This document shows, in pieces, positions 32,366 through 43,636 of a DNA stretch of 64,000 bases. Within the stretch, counting starts at the first letter, position 1, and each line of letters opens with the position of its first letter. A model generated the notes under the pieces. That model saw only the letters and a list, made by a program, of their open reading frames with translations. It was not told the origin of the DNA and did not search any database. The position numbers and the translations under genes are program-made. Origin of the DNA: Pseudopyrenochaeta lycopersici (taxonomy: Eukaryota; Ascomycota; Dothideomycetes; Pleosporales; Pseudopyrenochaetaceae); assembly GCA_003313425.1 (NCBI GenBank), contig NHZP01000023.1, forward strand, positions 682,001 through 746,000. Reading direction: 5' to 3'.

Positions 32366-33811
32366 TTCTGTTTTTGGATATAGGTTGAATTCAAGCACTG
32401 TATCAGTTGTTGATATCTTCGTGGAGTATGAGGCCTCAAGGTCTGGTACACTGTGTGCGGGGGAGGTATGTGTCTGTTTACGGTTGTCAGGTTGAGTCAG
32501 GAGGAACGTGCAGAGAAATAGTCAAAGTAGGCTACAAGATAAGGAGTGAAGGTCCGAACGGTGACGTAGATCTGTTTTTTTCTACAGGTGAAAAACAATC
32601 AAATAAGCCTTTTCACTTTGGCTAAGCTAAGAAACGAGAATAGCGCTGTACATATTTGTTCTATTCATAACTCCTTATCCAGGCTTGTGTCTTCTACCAT
32701 AACTAGACTTTGAGCAACTAAGATGGATGGAAGTCATTGGTTTTATTTCCATGTCGCTCTTATGCATACCAATCCTGATTGTCTGTGAATAATACTTGTG
32801 AACATTCTTTCTTAAGTGCGCTTTAGTTTAACATGTACTGCAAAATTGATCACAATACCCGGCGGAATGAAAAGATTATAGCTCTACGAATACTACGCCA
32901 AACAAATGTAAGTTGGCCACAAACTCGAACTACATCGATCTACCTACCAGGAGCCAGTGTGCGCTGCCGCAAGGCGATTGGGTCTCCTATCAATTGGATA
33001 GCGTACTTCTATATCTGCTTTTAGAAATTAAAGCATATTTGATCAGAATCTTCAACAGGTGGCAGGATCGTTTGTCTTATGGTGCACTGGTTCGTTATAT
33101 GATGTGGCGTATAGGCGCTGTTGAAGTAAGTTTAAAGGGCACATAAGCATTTCCAAACCAGTGTAAAAATCGCCGCTCTGTGATCCCAAGAGAAAAACTC
33201 AAATGAAAGCACCTTCACCCTCTGAATGTGTTCTATCGCCTCCGACGGCGATCCGGTATCCATGTTGCGGCAGTGGGCTGCCGGCGCGCATCTACTATAC
33301 CCTTGTCTCTTCAAAAGGGCAAGGAGAACGGCTTCGAAACTCAAAGTGGTCTTTGGCCAGAGTTGAGAAGTGGAAAGTGAGATATGTATAATGTGCCCAT
33401 CTGCGTGTGATATTGGTGGTGGGATTATTTTTTTTGGAATTGTTGCAGACTTGATGCGCCCAGCTTCAATACAGATAATGGAAGAAGATTTCATGCCCAC
33501 ATGTCTTGATCTGAGCACCAGGAGGGATTTCTACAGTGAGAGGTATGCAAGATATCCGGTAAGGGTTACTAAAATTGGTCGAGGGCGGCCCCGGCATTTT
33601 CCTAGTGTGGATTGGAAGGGGCTCGCAGTGGATGCCGGTCAAGTGGGAAGCGTATAAACAATGAAAAGAGATTGGGCAACAGTGAATTAGAAAAGATTTG
33701 CATTATCCAATGGTCCTAAATACTATCTGAAGTGCAAGGGGCACGAACAGCATGAAAGCGTTCTTCTGCGCTGCGTATAGTTGCAATATCTATCGCAACC
33801 CCACCTCAACA
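32366..33811. other. Intergenic spacer (1.4 kb)
   Basis: No supported gene. It contains the upstream region of the Cys-His protein and the 3' side of the feruloyl esterase gene. Short open frames on both strands (for example minus 33132-33518) lack motifs. Confidence 0.45.
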
Positions 33812-35489
33812 CTACCGATCCACACACTCCCAGCTTTCAATGGCCTTTGGGTCCCCCTCGCCCTTGTACTGATTGCGCTTTGGGTACTTGCAATGAGCAC
33901 GCTTATAGTCGACGCCGAGGCTCTGAGTGTTGTTTACCCAATGCGTGCCAATAAGAGTCTCAGGCGGGTTGGCCTTCTCGACCCAGTCTACAAGGGCCAT
34001 CAGAACGTTTTCACTGGGGTCGTAGCTGTTGGTCTCGGTGGTGGCCTGACCGATAGCGTGCGCGCCATCACCTCCACCACAGTGGCCCATGCCGCTGACA
34101 AGGAAATAACGATAGAAATCGTCAAGCTCCGCTGGGGACAGGCCCATGGTGGAGCTGACATGTTCGTAGTATCGTGGCGAGTTGTCTGATGTGATAATAG
34201 CGTCCATGCCTCCGTGCCAGTGGAGTACTTTAGTTCCCCGGTCCCTCACGCCGCTTAAGTCGCCTTCCCATGTTTGGATATTGAATGGATTCAGGCGCGC
34301 GGCATAATCATAGTCGGCCGAACTTTGGGTTTCGGGGCTCCAGCTTGGGTCATTGTAGATGGCGTAGCGGAACCAGTCTGTCGTATAGATAAAGGGAACT
34401 CCGTTTAGGATGACGGAGGCAGCCACAACTTCGGCACCGGGCTGCAGGCCTGGGTACACAAAGTCTCCATTGTCATTGAATAGTGGCTCATAGACGGCTT
34501 TCACTGTCTCTGCCTGAACTGGCGTTAGACAGGTGGTCGAGTTGCTGCCGTCGGAGCAAATGAGACCAGATGGATCGTAGTTGCATTGCAAAGGATCCTC
34601 GATGACTCCGTCAACGAAGCCATCTAGCGCGTCGCATTGCTTCAGGACGTCATCATGGACCTTGAGCCAAAGAGCCCGAGGGACGAATTTCGGAGAAGTT
34701 GGGGGTCCAGTGAGAGTATAGAAATGACCGCTCCACGAGGTCAGATTGTTGAAGGCGAAAGCTGGAGCTCCAGCCATAATACCGTCGAAGTCGTCTGGGA
34801 AGCTTTGGGCTGACTTGAAACCTTGTCGGCCACCAGTTGAGCATCCAAAATAGTACGACTTCTTGTGCGGCTTGCCATAAAAGCCCTTAGTCACCTGCTT
34901 GCCAACGACAACGCCAGTGTGGAGACTAAAATGGTCAGTTCAAGTCCAACGCTGTCATTTGCGACGCCAAAACTCACGCTCGATAGGCAAAGTCTTCAAC
35001 CACATCCGAATTGTTGTAGAATGGTAAGCCACTTGTTCCATTGTGGCCATTGTTGGTACCAACAGCAGCAAAGCCCAAGGCAGACGTGTAAGCTAGATCC
35101 TGGTACTTGATACATCCATTCAAGCCACCATTACCTGCTGACAAGAACCGTCCGGTCCAATTCGATGGTAACCATGCTTCCATGTTGAAGCCAGAGCGCC
35201 CGGAGGTTGACACCGTAAGGGCGATGCGGCATATGTCTGCCGTAACTGGCATGAACGTCTGGGTGCATGTTGGGTCGTTCCCGGTGATACTGAGATTGGT
35301 GCCGGCAGCAACGAACTCAGCGAAGTTAACGACACCATTCTGGATAGCAAGGTGAGACGCAATGGCGGCGCATTTTGAGCTGAAATCGTCCGGCTTCGAG
35401 CCATCGCTGGCGCATCCAGTGGGCTTAGCGTTTGCGAGAACAGAGGACGCGCTCAGCGCCGCAGCCCACACTGATTGTTCGAATCTCAT
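33812..35489 (-). CDS. Secreted tannase/feruloyl esterase family protein
   Basis: An extracellular esterase of the tannase family, which releases ferulic acid or gallic acid from plant polymers. Exons 34978-35489 and 33812-34925 (541 aa), intron 52 nt. The N-terminus MRFEQSVWAAALSASSVLAN is a signal peptide. The family nucleophile lies in YFGCSTGGRQG (Ser about 200), and its Cys pairs with the Cys of SGMGHCGG, forming the CS-D-HC signature of this family. HWHGGMDAIITSDNS supplies the Asp region. LSAGNGGLNGCI and AAVGTNNGHNG are conserved in fungal FaeB-like enzymes. Several N-x-S/T sites suggest N-glycosylation. Feruloyl esterase B is more likely than tannase, though substrate cannot be read from sequence alone. 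Confidence 0.92.
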
Positions 35490-36616
35490 CTTGGCACTTT
35501 CGCGATGGCTTGGTGAGTGTGCTACCTCAGTCTACAATTCTGAGGTTCATCCATCTTTTCAATCCATCGAAACCGCGCTTCCTGCACTAGCGTCTTCTCC
35601 ATTCCGGGGCAGATTCATGGTCAAAGCTTAGGGATCAATCGGCAGATCTACTATCCATGCAGAACATGCTTTTCAAAAATGAAATCATCCAGTCAAAAGG
35701 CATCTCATCTCCGCGAAAGACAGGAACGTCTGGGGTTGGACAGCCCTGCCGGGGCAAAACAGATTAGCCTGCATAAGCCGCAATGCACTTTCGCGCGTCA
35801 GTCAGCTCCTTTTGGTGCTGACTGCTCAACTGCCGATGGTGAAGTGTATGTTTTGGCGCGTAATTGTTTATACGACTGTTCAAGTGCGCGAGAAGGAAAG
35901 GAGTCCGTGCTTCCGAAAGGTTGCCGACAGGGTTGCCGACAGCGCCAAGGAAGGCGGGGGGTTCGGTCGAAGGACCGAAGAAGTTACGAAACATCCGGTT
36001 TAGGACATTTTTTTCGTGTTCGATGTAAACATGATTTGTGGAGATGGGTAGCAAACGGCGTAGAAATTCATTGCGTCACGCTTCGGAGCGTTGCAACCGA
36101 CTTGCGGGAGCTTCGCCTCGCGAGCGGATGGAGCAATAGCATCAAGGTCTATCACCCCTATATTTTACTTGGAGTAAGAGCAAGTGCAGATCAGACTGCC
36201 TAGTAGGACGCGTCATCGATATGTAGGGCTCCACCAAGGCAAACTAGAAAGGGGGATTTGCTTCTCTTCAAACATTGTACTCACTAGCGTCATTTATGTT
36301 TACTGAGCAATTTACAGTTGCTCGCACGTGCGTACGGCTGCTCTTCGGCTTTGGAAGCCATACACTCAGTCCGCATGGTTGTGGCGGTGACTGCGAAATG
36401 AAAGGCTGGAAATCTCAGTGTGCTCCTGTTGCTGTTCCTTTGATATCCACTATTGCGTTGTAGGGATTGTAGAAGAGATTGCTGACTTGTGATTCAGTCC
36501 TGGTTTCCCGTGAATTTTTCAAAGATGTGCATCCGCTCTTCTCAGTGTTCAACTACCTTCACCACCGCTCTTGGACATCGTCTGCCAAGCAAAAACAAAG
36601 CGAATATGTCGACCAC
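35490..36616. other. Intergenic spacer (1.1 kb)
   Basis: The esterase promoter on one side and the EthD 3' end on the other. A 174-codon plus-strand frame (35679-36203) has no recognisable motif and no evidence of being a gene. A tandem pair GGTTGCCGACAG occurs at about 35920-35943. Confidence 0.45.
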
Positions 36617-37186
36617 CTAAGTGTTTGCTCTTTTTTCATACTCCTCAAAGATCTCCCTACATGATTGTCCATGTTCTCCCAGCATATTCTTCCCTTGACG
36701 TACCACATCGATCATCAGGCCCTGGAAGCTCGCAATCACACCACTCCCCGGACCATCCTTATCTATCATCTCTCTCTCATCAGGCTCGATAACCTCAATG
36801 TAGTAAGGATCCTTGAATGCGTCGGTAAATTGCTTCAGAGAGGGGACGAGGAACAAGGCGATGCCGTCGAACTCGATTGGCGTCGTCGGAAGATCGCTTT
36901 TGCTTATGGCATTCGGTGCAGAGGCCGTTGCGGCGATGGGAACCATGCTGCCTGAGGCATGGATCTAAAAGCAATGGCATTAGATTACTGCTGTCGAATG
37001 CAAAGTGATTTCCGTCATCTGATATACCTGTTGATAGCGCATGATATTATGCTTTTCCGCCCACGGAGCAACCTTTGGGCCGTGAATGTTCTTCCAGTGT
37101 TCGTAAAATTGCTCCTTGGACAAGTCGCGCCTGCGACGGATGTATGTGACGATTTGAATGCAATCGTTTTCTGCTTCTCTATTCAT
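36617..37186 (-). CDS. EthD-domain protein
   Basis: A small cytosolic protein (168 aa) with the EthD dimeric alpha-beta barrel fold. Members include accessory proteins of ether degradation and fungal polyketide-tailoring enzymes. Exons 37028-37186 and 36617-36964, intron 63 nt, both phases zero. Evidence: the start IQIVTYIRRRRDLSKEQFYE followed by HWKNIHGPKVAPW, the typical F-x-x-H-W-x-x-x-H-x-P motif, and later FDGIALFLVPSLKQFTDAF with DPYY. It sits between the esterase and the broken GMC oxidoreductase. Although such proteins can belong to secondary-metabolite clusters, no polyketide or peptide synthase is in this window. Confidence 0.85.
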
Positions 37187-37762
37187 GGTGGACTAGTACA
37201 GTGATATGCTACTCTCCTTCTAGGATAAGTGCGTGCATCTTCGTGGTATAAATATGTTCTTCTACGGGACTCTGCGGGGTTAGACGATGGCTTTCGTGCC
37301 GAACCGACACTACCAGAGGATCGACTTTACTTCTACATCGTCAACCCAAAAGCGCAAGATGGCCGGTTGCTCCCTCTTGGGGATGACCAACTTCTCTCCT
37401 TTGTAGGCGACGGAGGTGTACTTGGTTTTAGCTGAAGCCCAACGTTTCAATATTAGAGCTTTGTCTACTGCTATTGTTTCGCTGATGAATATATGGGACA
37501 TGTAGAAAACCAACGCGGGTAAGATGTTCCGGTGCCACAAGGGCTAATTAATGCCCGCGGGCGACCTTGAAAGTGTGCACAGACCACCACATCAACAGTG
37601 TTTTACCTTCTCGTCAACCAATGAGTGAATAACTTTCAGGTTTTCCGCTATTCTGAGCCGGGTACCCGCCCGGACCTGCACGTCGCTTACATTATAATTG
37701 CACATATACACACTCTCACCTCGCTCGATTCTCCAAAATGGTAATCATTCTCTATTGCAAGC
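37187..37762. other. Divergent intergenic region, EthD to GMC gene
   Basis: Carries the promoters of both neighbours. A 77-codon minus-strand frame at 37310-37540 has no motif. AT-rich stretches such as ATTATAATTG at about 37690 lie some 70 bases before the GMC ATG. Confidence 0.45.
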
Positions 37763-39870
37763 ATGATCCGACGCGTCCTTCTCGGGTTGGTTCTTGCGCT
37801 GGGACTAGAGGGCCGCCGTCTGGGCCGTGACGCGAAGATTGTTGATGCACATCATTTGAGCAATGAGACAATGTATGATTTCGTTATCGCTGGTGGCGGT
37901 ATCGCGGGGCTGACGGTTGCTGATCGACTGACTGAGAACCCAAATGGTAAATCCAAAACATTCAATTTCAGATCAACCAGTTCACACTGCAAATTAGTAA
38001 AAGTGCTCGTGATCGAATATGGCCCCTACGATCAAAGAGAAGACAGTGTCATGATCCCCGGTGCCTACTTCCCAGTACCCTACCTTTGGTTACCCTTGAT
38101 GAGCACCCCTTAAAAGGCGCTTAACGGCACATTATATGCCGTACCCTGCGGAAGAGTAGTTGGTGGTGGTTTTGTGGTTAATGCTATGTTCTTTCATCGC
38201 TCGGATGCGAGGCTTTATGATGCCTGGGAAGAGCTTGGTGCTACTGGCTGGTCATGGAAAAACTTGCTCCCATACTTCAAGAAGGTTGGACACATTCCCA
38301 AGATGTTGATACGTTCTTGTCTTAAACAGATACAGACCGAGACTTTTCATCCGCCAGATGCGGCCTACGCAGCGAAGCACAACATCACTTGGTATCCATC
38401 GATGCATGGCTCTGATGGCCCGGTGCAAGTGAGCTTTGCGCCGTATGACTACCCTGGAAGTGGTGGGCCTCTTAGTATTCCGCTTTGTAAATCAAGCTTA
38501 TCCAATATCTAGCAAATTTCTACAACGGTGCCGTCAGCCTCGGCATCCAACCAGCCAGCGACCCTAACAATGGCTTTGCTCAAGGCATTTTTCGTCTCCT
38601 TCGATCTGTTGATCCGAAGACGCAGACGCGCTCTTCTGCCCGTATAAACCGACTTGATCGAGATGCAATTAGGACGAATTATCACATCCTTCCAAATACG
38701 GCCGTGTCGAGGGTGTTGTTCCGGGGCATTTCTGCTGTAGGGGTGGAGTATGTTGGTACCGTAACTGGGTCGAAGGGTACAATTCGAGCAAATAAAGAAG
38801 TCATAATTGCTGCTGGAGGCGTACATACTCCCCAGATTTTGCATCTATCTGGCATTGGCGATGTAACACATCTCAATAATTTTGGCATTGAGGTTGTGTC
38901 TGATCTGCCAGGTGTGGGTCAAAATCTGCAGGATCATGCTGTGCTGAAAATTAAGTATAACTGTGTGTAGCGCAGCGTTTCATATCAGAGTGATATATAT
39001 TGACCATATGGTAGATACTAATAACCACTTCCCTAACGGCGGTTCCCTCCAAGCTGACGCTGTGTACGCAGCCCAACAACGCGCTCTGTACGACGCCGGC
39101 GAATCAAGTGCTTACGATCTTACAGCTACTACAGGAAACCTTATCATTCAACTTCCTCTTTCGAATTGGACAAGCAACTTTTCGTCCATTATTCGAGGCG
39201 CCAGGCGGTTCGATCCTGCCGTATTTCTCGGCGACAACCCTCATAGTAGCGTCCTTCGTGGTTTCGAGAAACAGCGATCCATTATGATCAAAGATATCAA
39301 CAGCGAAGCTGTAGGAGGCCTGTCATGGAACACCGGCCCCGAGACGAGTGTCTACTTGACTCGTCCGTTCAGCCGTGGAAATATCAAGATCAACTCCACC
39401 AACATTCTTGACGCCCCCCTTATTGACTATGGCACGATAATTGACCCTACAGATCTTGAAATGATTTATTCTATATACGTTAAGAACCGTGAGCTCATGT
39501 CTATGCCCGATCTCGCCGTTCTTGGCCCAGTGGAAATCGCTCCGACGGCAGGTGACAGCGATTATTCACATATCAAGGAGAGAATCAAGGTAGCATTAGC
39601 ACCGAGCAATGCTCATCAGTGCTGCACAGCTGCAATGATGAAAAGGGAAGATGGCGGCGTTGTAGATCCAGGGAATAAGGTGTACGGGACAGAGAGGCTG
39701 AGCGTTGTGGATGCAAGCATTTGGCCATTGATCGTGGGTGGCGGCCCGCAGGCTAGTGTCTACGCCGGGGCTGAGAAGGTATGTTTCTCCGCTTGACTTC
39801 GTGAAGACAGAAATGCTAACCATACTCGCAGGCTGCAGTTTTGATCATGGAGCGGCATGGACTTTTGTGA
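37763..39870 (+). pseudogene. GMC (aryl-alcohol oxidase-like) oxidoreductase with a premature TAA
   Basis: An FAD-dependent glucose-methanol-choline oxidoreductase. Six exons: 37763-37946, 37998-38284, 38336-38462, 38513-38962, 39015-39778 and 39832-39870, together 617 codons. The N-terminus MIRRVLLGLVLALGLEG looks like a signal peptide. FAD binding is at DFVIAGGGIAGLTVADRL; CGRVVGGGFVVNAMFF, KEVIIAAGGVHTPQILHLSG and GVGQNLQDHAV are family motifs. The C-terminal active site reads AHQCCTAAM and GGGPQAS, where the second site usually has HP. A TAA at 38111-38113 (codon 100) interrupts the frame between PLMSTP and KALNGTLY; the frame on both sides is the same. No intron of reasonable size removes it. 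Intron 2 has a weak GTTGGA donor. Everything else is intact, so the lesion looks recent, or is a sequencing or strain-specific change. Confidence 0.85.
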
Positions 39871-40552
39871 GGTATACCGCTCTTTGGGCTTATACGCTTT
39901 CCAATAATCAAGACAATTCTTCCTGACTCTCGTTGTCGGCTCACTACCAGGAGCTCACCAACCTTCAGTAGATTGTGAAACCCAGCGCAAACCTATATGG
40001 CATTACTGATGGTAGAATTGCGTAGCCTATCATTGTAATCGCTTGCAAGTGCGAATTATTCTTCTCGAAAATTGTTTACTACACGCGCTTCTGCTGCATT
40101 CTGTCGCTCTTGATGTTGGCCTTCCTAGACATCTTGGTCAAACTAGCACCGACGGTTTCAACCAACATGGGAGCAAAAACTATTTCGCGTTTGTTTTGCT
40201 TGCGCGACAGCATCGAAGCAGAAATCATAATCTGATCAATAAAGCCAGATAAGATTGCTCTGATCCTGGGCGCATGCTTGACAGGGCTGGAAGGCGAAAA
40301 AATGTTTGGCGCGTGCATGTTCAGCTCGCTACACATTGCCATATACGCAAGTTCAGCCTTGCTGCGGTTATCAAGTTTTGAGACTAGGTACACAACAGGC
40401 AGAATCGAACTCAGCCTTCGGCCTCTTTTCAAACGATAAGAAGCGAGTACGAGCTAGGCGGCTTCGTTCAAATGCGTCGAGACTCCCAAAAGCATGGCAG
40501 CCTTTCGCGATAAATCATTCTCAATCCAGATTCCCGTCGTCGCTTGAGCGCA
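39871..40552. other. Intergenic spacer
   Basis: No supported gene. A minus-strand stretch at about 40079-40350 is open and moderately protein-like but has no early ATG and no known motif. Confidence 0.4.
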
Positions 40553-41527
40553 ATGGTCAAAGTTTTCGGCGCATGGGAATACAGATCACGGATGTTGCAG
40601 TTTGTTCTCCTTTGGCTATTATCCCATAGTGGAGTTTTGGGTGCTCTGCAGCTCATGGTTATGGATGGCATTGTCCAAGAAACCCTTGGTTACCCAGGGA
40701 CAGTATATCAAGCAATACGCTACGAGCCTCTATGTGGCAACCTGGGGACTGGCGGCAATAAATACTCAACTCCCAGAGATCTTTCAGATGCCTGCGTTCC
40801 CGCCATGGAATCCTTCACGAACAACACGGAGCGTATGCTAGCTCTCTACGACCGCCTTGGCTCCAGACTTGAAAATGCAAGGGTTGGCGGTGGCTATGAG
40901 GTCTGCATGTGTTTTGCTATGGCGCAGGTTATAGACAATGGTATTCAAGGCGCAGTATGTATCTGGGTGGATGGTATGGGAAGAGGTGATGTGTGGGATT
41001 GGGACTGGAAGGGGCACTGGGCGGGAAGTTATAGGCCAAACTTGGGCAGGGCACTTCCGCCATGTAAAAATGTAGACGTCAATTCACTGAAGGCCCAATG
41101 GAGTTCGACTGCCATACAGCCGACCGTGTCTGAAAGGGTGTCGACTCCATCTCTCCCAGAAGCCGCAACGCAAACCGTGGTGACAACTCTGGAACGCAGT
41201 GTCCGGGCTACAATTACCAAGACAACTATACCCTCCGGTAAGTTAATCATGAGTATCCCTTGGTATGGGACAGGAGTTGACGTTTGACCAGTCGTGGATT
41301 ATACGCAAACACGAACTTTCACTACAGTCGATGAAAGGGGCTCGCCGACGACGCAGACAGTAACACAAACTACTCAAATAGCTGTCGTGACAATAGAAGC
41401 AGAGAAGAAAGGCATGGAAAGGGGTGACAAAATTGCATTGGGAGTTGGTCTGGGAATCGGCCTACCTACACTGTTTCTTATGCTAATTGGTTTGTTTCTA
41501 CAATGCATCAAACGGATCCGTCAATAG
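40553..41527 (+). CDS. Predicted type I membrane protein, unknown
   Basis: Not recognised. Exons 40553-41237 and 41292-41527 (306 aa), intron 54 nt. The first ATG gives 13 polar residues before a clear signal sequence, MLQFVLLWLLSHSGVLGA, so the second ATG at 40592 may be the real start. The ectodomain of about 200 residues has conserved-looking Cys and aromatic residues (YEPLCGNLG, YEVCMCFAMA, CIWVDGMGRGDVWDWDW). A Ser/Thr/Gln-rich stalk follows (TQTVVTTLERS, TVTQTTQIAVVTI). A C-terminal helix, KIALGVGLGIGLPTLFLMLI, ends in a short basic tail (CIKRIRQ). This is the topology of a single-pass surface protein with a glycosylated stalk. No ligand or function can be assigned. Confidence 0.68.
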
Positions 41528-42580
41528 TAAAGAAGAAAAAAAAATTGATAAATACTGGCTGAGCTTTCGAATGAGTGTCCATGTAGACTGAGACGCTATT
41601 GCTCGACTTTCTGTGGGCAGTGTCTGGCGATGGTTTCGGATATCGTGCAGACAGCTCTGACCGATGTGGAGAGTGTCCAAAAGAAGCGTAGAATATAATG
41701 TAGTTTTCTCCCTTGATAATCAGCCGAGCGCGATCAATTTTCAACTCACCTGTGGTCATCGAGAACGCTCAGGTACGGTGATATAGCTCTCTTACCCAGT
41801 CTTTCAACAACGCTACAAGAAGCAACCTGTCGCAGCTCCTTAGGCACCGACTTCGTCTCATTCTTTAGCCCCGCACCGCCACTTTAGCCCCAAGACATGG
41901 GCTGAGTACAGTTCCTTTGCCATGAGCAAGCTCCAAAATGAGACGCTCTTCCTCTCAGACTTGCGTTGTACACTCTTCGTTACAATCGTACCGGCCTTCG
42001 AAGAACGGTCAGTTGTCTTTACACCGCCGAAATTGAACATGAACATTTTCAACAATTTCTTTGATACTATTTCCTTAACCTTCGTCGATTTGGAAGGTAT
42101 CCTCGTTCACGACTTTGCTCTAACATTTAGTCTAAATCAATACCAGTAAAACCTCATCCTTCAGCGATAAAGCGTAGCAGCATTGATCCTACAAAGCATT
42201 TCCTACTGCGTACCGTCAGAAGAAGAATTAGATTAAGGTATGATTTCAGAACTCAACCGTTGGTACCTGTATGAAGTCACACATGCAACAATACGCAGAA
42301 CATCTGGGTTTGCGTTTGGTTGGAATCGTTCTTGTACCTCAGCAACTATAAATGCATGCAAATCGTAATGGTAGTGTCGGCAAGATCGTTATCAAAACAT
42401 GGTTAGGTGCAAGAGATGCTAAATGCTTACATTTCGGCGCCATGGAATGCTTTACTATGATTTGACAAATTCGAACGATATTGCTCAAATGCTCCCGCTT
42501 AACATATAACAAAGAATAACAATATGCATATCATCTCTTACCAAGGCTTCCGCCGGGCCTACTCTCCAGCTTGTAGCTTT
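41528..42580. other. Convergent intergenic spacer (1.1 kb)
   Basis: Holds the two flanking 3' UTRs. Overlapping small frames on opposite strands at 41858-42149 (65 and 75 codons) have ATG starts but no motif. Nothing else is evident. Confidence 0.4.
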
Positions 42581-43309
42581 TCAGCTTTGTTTACTTCGGA
42601 CCTCCAACTTCCTAGGTTTCTTCCGTTCTTTCTTTAGGGTCTCGCTCGACTTCTCGTCTCGGTCGTGTTTTGTATCTCCACCTCCTTCCCCTCCTTTCTT
42701 TCGCTCCTCAGCTACCTTATCTGCAGCCTGTCTAAGCATCTCCGGGTTCGGCACAGCATCTTCCATATCGACCTCTCCTTCTTCCTCTTTCTCGTTCTCC
42801 TTGTCCTCCCCATCCTTATCATTCCCTTTCCCAATCTTACTCAACTTGATCCACGGCCCATGTATACCACCCACTCCAGCTCCTACAAGCGTACCGACAG
42901 CGGTGGTTGGTATAGTAGCTACAGTGCCTACGACAGTGCCTACAACCGTTCCCAGCCCAGCACCAACTGCCATGCCTATACCTCCACCGCCTACTCCTCC
43001 CTGAAACGCGCCTGAGCTTAGTAGGCGGGCTTTCTTGCTATTGCCATGTGCCTCGATCTCTTTATTGTACGCGTCCTGCAGATATTTTTCTCGCTTCTTA
43101 GGGTCCTTCATCGATTCGGCGGCGGTTCGAAGCGCGGACGCAGTTTTTTGTGCCTCGAGGGCGGCTTCGGCTTTGCTTGCGGCTTCTTGGAGTTTCGACT
43201 CTGGAGAGCCTGCCTTGTTGGCGATGTTTTTGAGCTCATCCTCGGAAAGGTCAGGCTGCTCAGGCTTCTCAACCTTTGCTGACCTCTGCTCCAGCTTCTT
43301 CGGCGGCAT
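42581..43309 (-). CDS. Glycine-zipper protein with charged tails
   Basis: Single exon, 242 aa, ATG at 43309. The N-terminal half is a charged helical region (LSEDELKNIANKAG, AASKAEAALEAQKTASAL). The centre, about residues 105-150, is a run of small residues, GGVGGGGIGMAVGAGLGTVV followed by repeats of GTVVGT and TLVGAGVGGIHGPW, with Gly at regular four-residue spacing. Such glycine zippers pack in membranes or in amyloid-like assemblies. The C-terminal third is highly acidic, then basic. Conserved proteins of this layout occur widely in filamentous ascomycetes without a known function. There is no signal peptide. Membrane insertion through the zipper is an inference. Confidence 0.75.
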   Translation of the reverse strand: MPPKKLEQRSAKVEKPEQPDLSEDELKNIANKAGSPESKLQEAASKAEAALEAQKTASALRTAAESMKDPKKREKYLQDAYNKEIEAHGNSKKARLLSSGAFQGGVGGGGIGMAVGAGLGTVVGTVVGTVATIPTTAVGTLVGAGVGGIHGPWIKLSKIGKGNDKDGEDKENEKEEEGEVDMEDAVPNPEMLRQAADKVAEERKKGGEGGGDTKHDRDEKSSETLKKERKKPRKLEVRSKQS

Positions 43310-43636
43310 CCTGAGTTTCGTATGTCGCCGGAGGACGTACAGGGGGAGTGCAGAGCAGCCATAGTGGAGGTTTGCATGGTTATGGTGTTACCAAAAGTTA
43401 GAGCATGTTGATGTGACGTCACACGTTCGCGTGCTGCGAAATACGATGAAGCCTGAAAACTTGAATGGAGGTCGGACAGCATCCACAGGATCATCATCAA
43501 CTCATCATTCTCGAAATTGTGTAAATAAACTTTGCAGTGAATGAATGAATATATACTTGATTTATCTACTGGTGAAAAATTATGGCTCTTTCTAATTCAG
43601 GGATTAATCTGCATCTGACCATGTTGACACACTCCC
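43310..43636. other. Short intergenic spacer
   Basis: This 327-base gap joins the promoter of the glycine-zipper gene with the 3' UTR of the alpha-glucosidase gene. Both genes are on the minus strand. A TGACGTCA palindrome lies at about 43413-43420, matching the CRE/ATF-type bZIP consensus, roughly 105 bases before the ATG at 43309. Confidence 0.5.
43413..43420. promoter_or_regulatory. CRE-like palindrome TGACGTCA
   Basis: A perfect eight-base TGACGTCA palindrome about 105 bases upstream of the glycine-zipper gene. In fungi this is the binding consensus of ATF/CREB bZIP factors such as Atf1, which respond to stress. Only sequence and position support it. Confidence 0.45.

Noticed and set aside
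35679..36203. A 174-codon plus-strand frame
   Set aside because: Biased, motif-free composition with overlapping antisense frames; no splice sites or homology I can recognise.
36617..39870. A secondary-metabolite cluster around the EthD and GMC genes
   Set aside because: No polyketide synthase, peptide synthetase, terpene cyclase, transporter or pathway regulator is in the neighbourhood.
40395..40420. GAATCGAACTC resembling a tRNA B box on the minus strand
   Set aside because: No pairing T stem and no cloverleaf around it.
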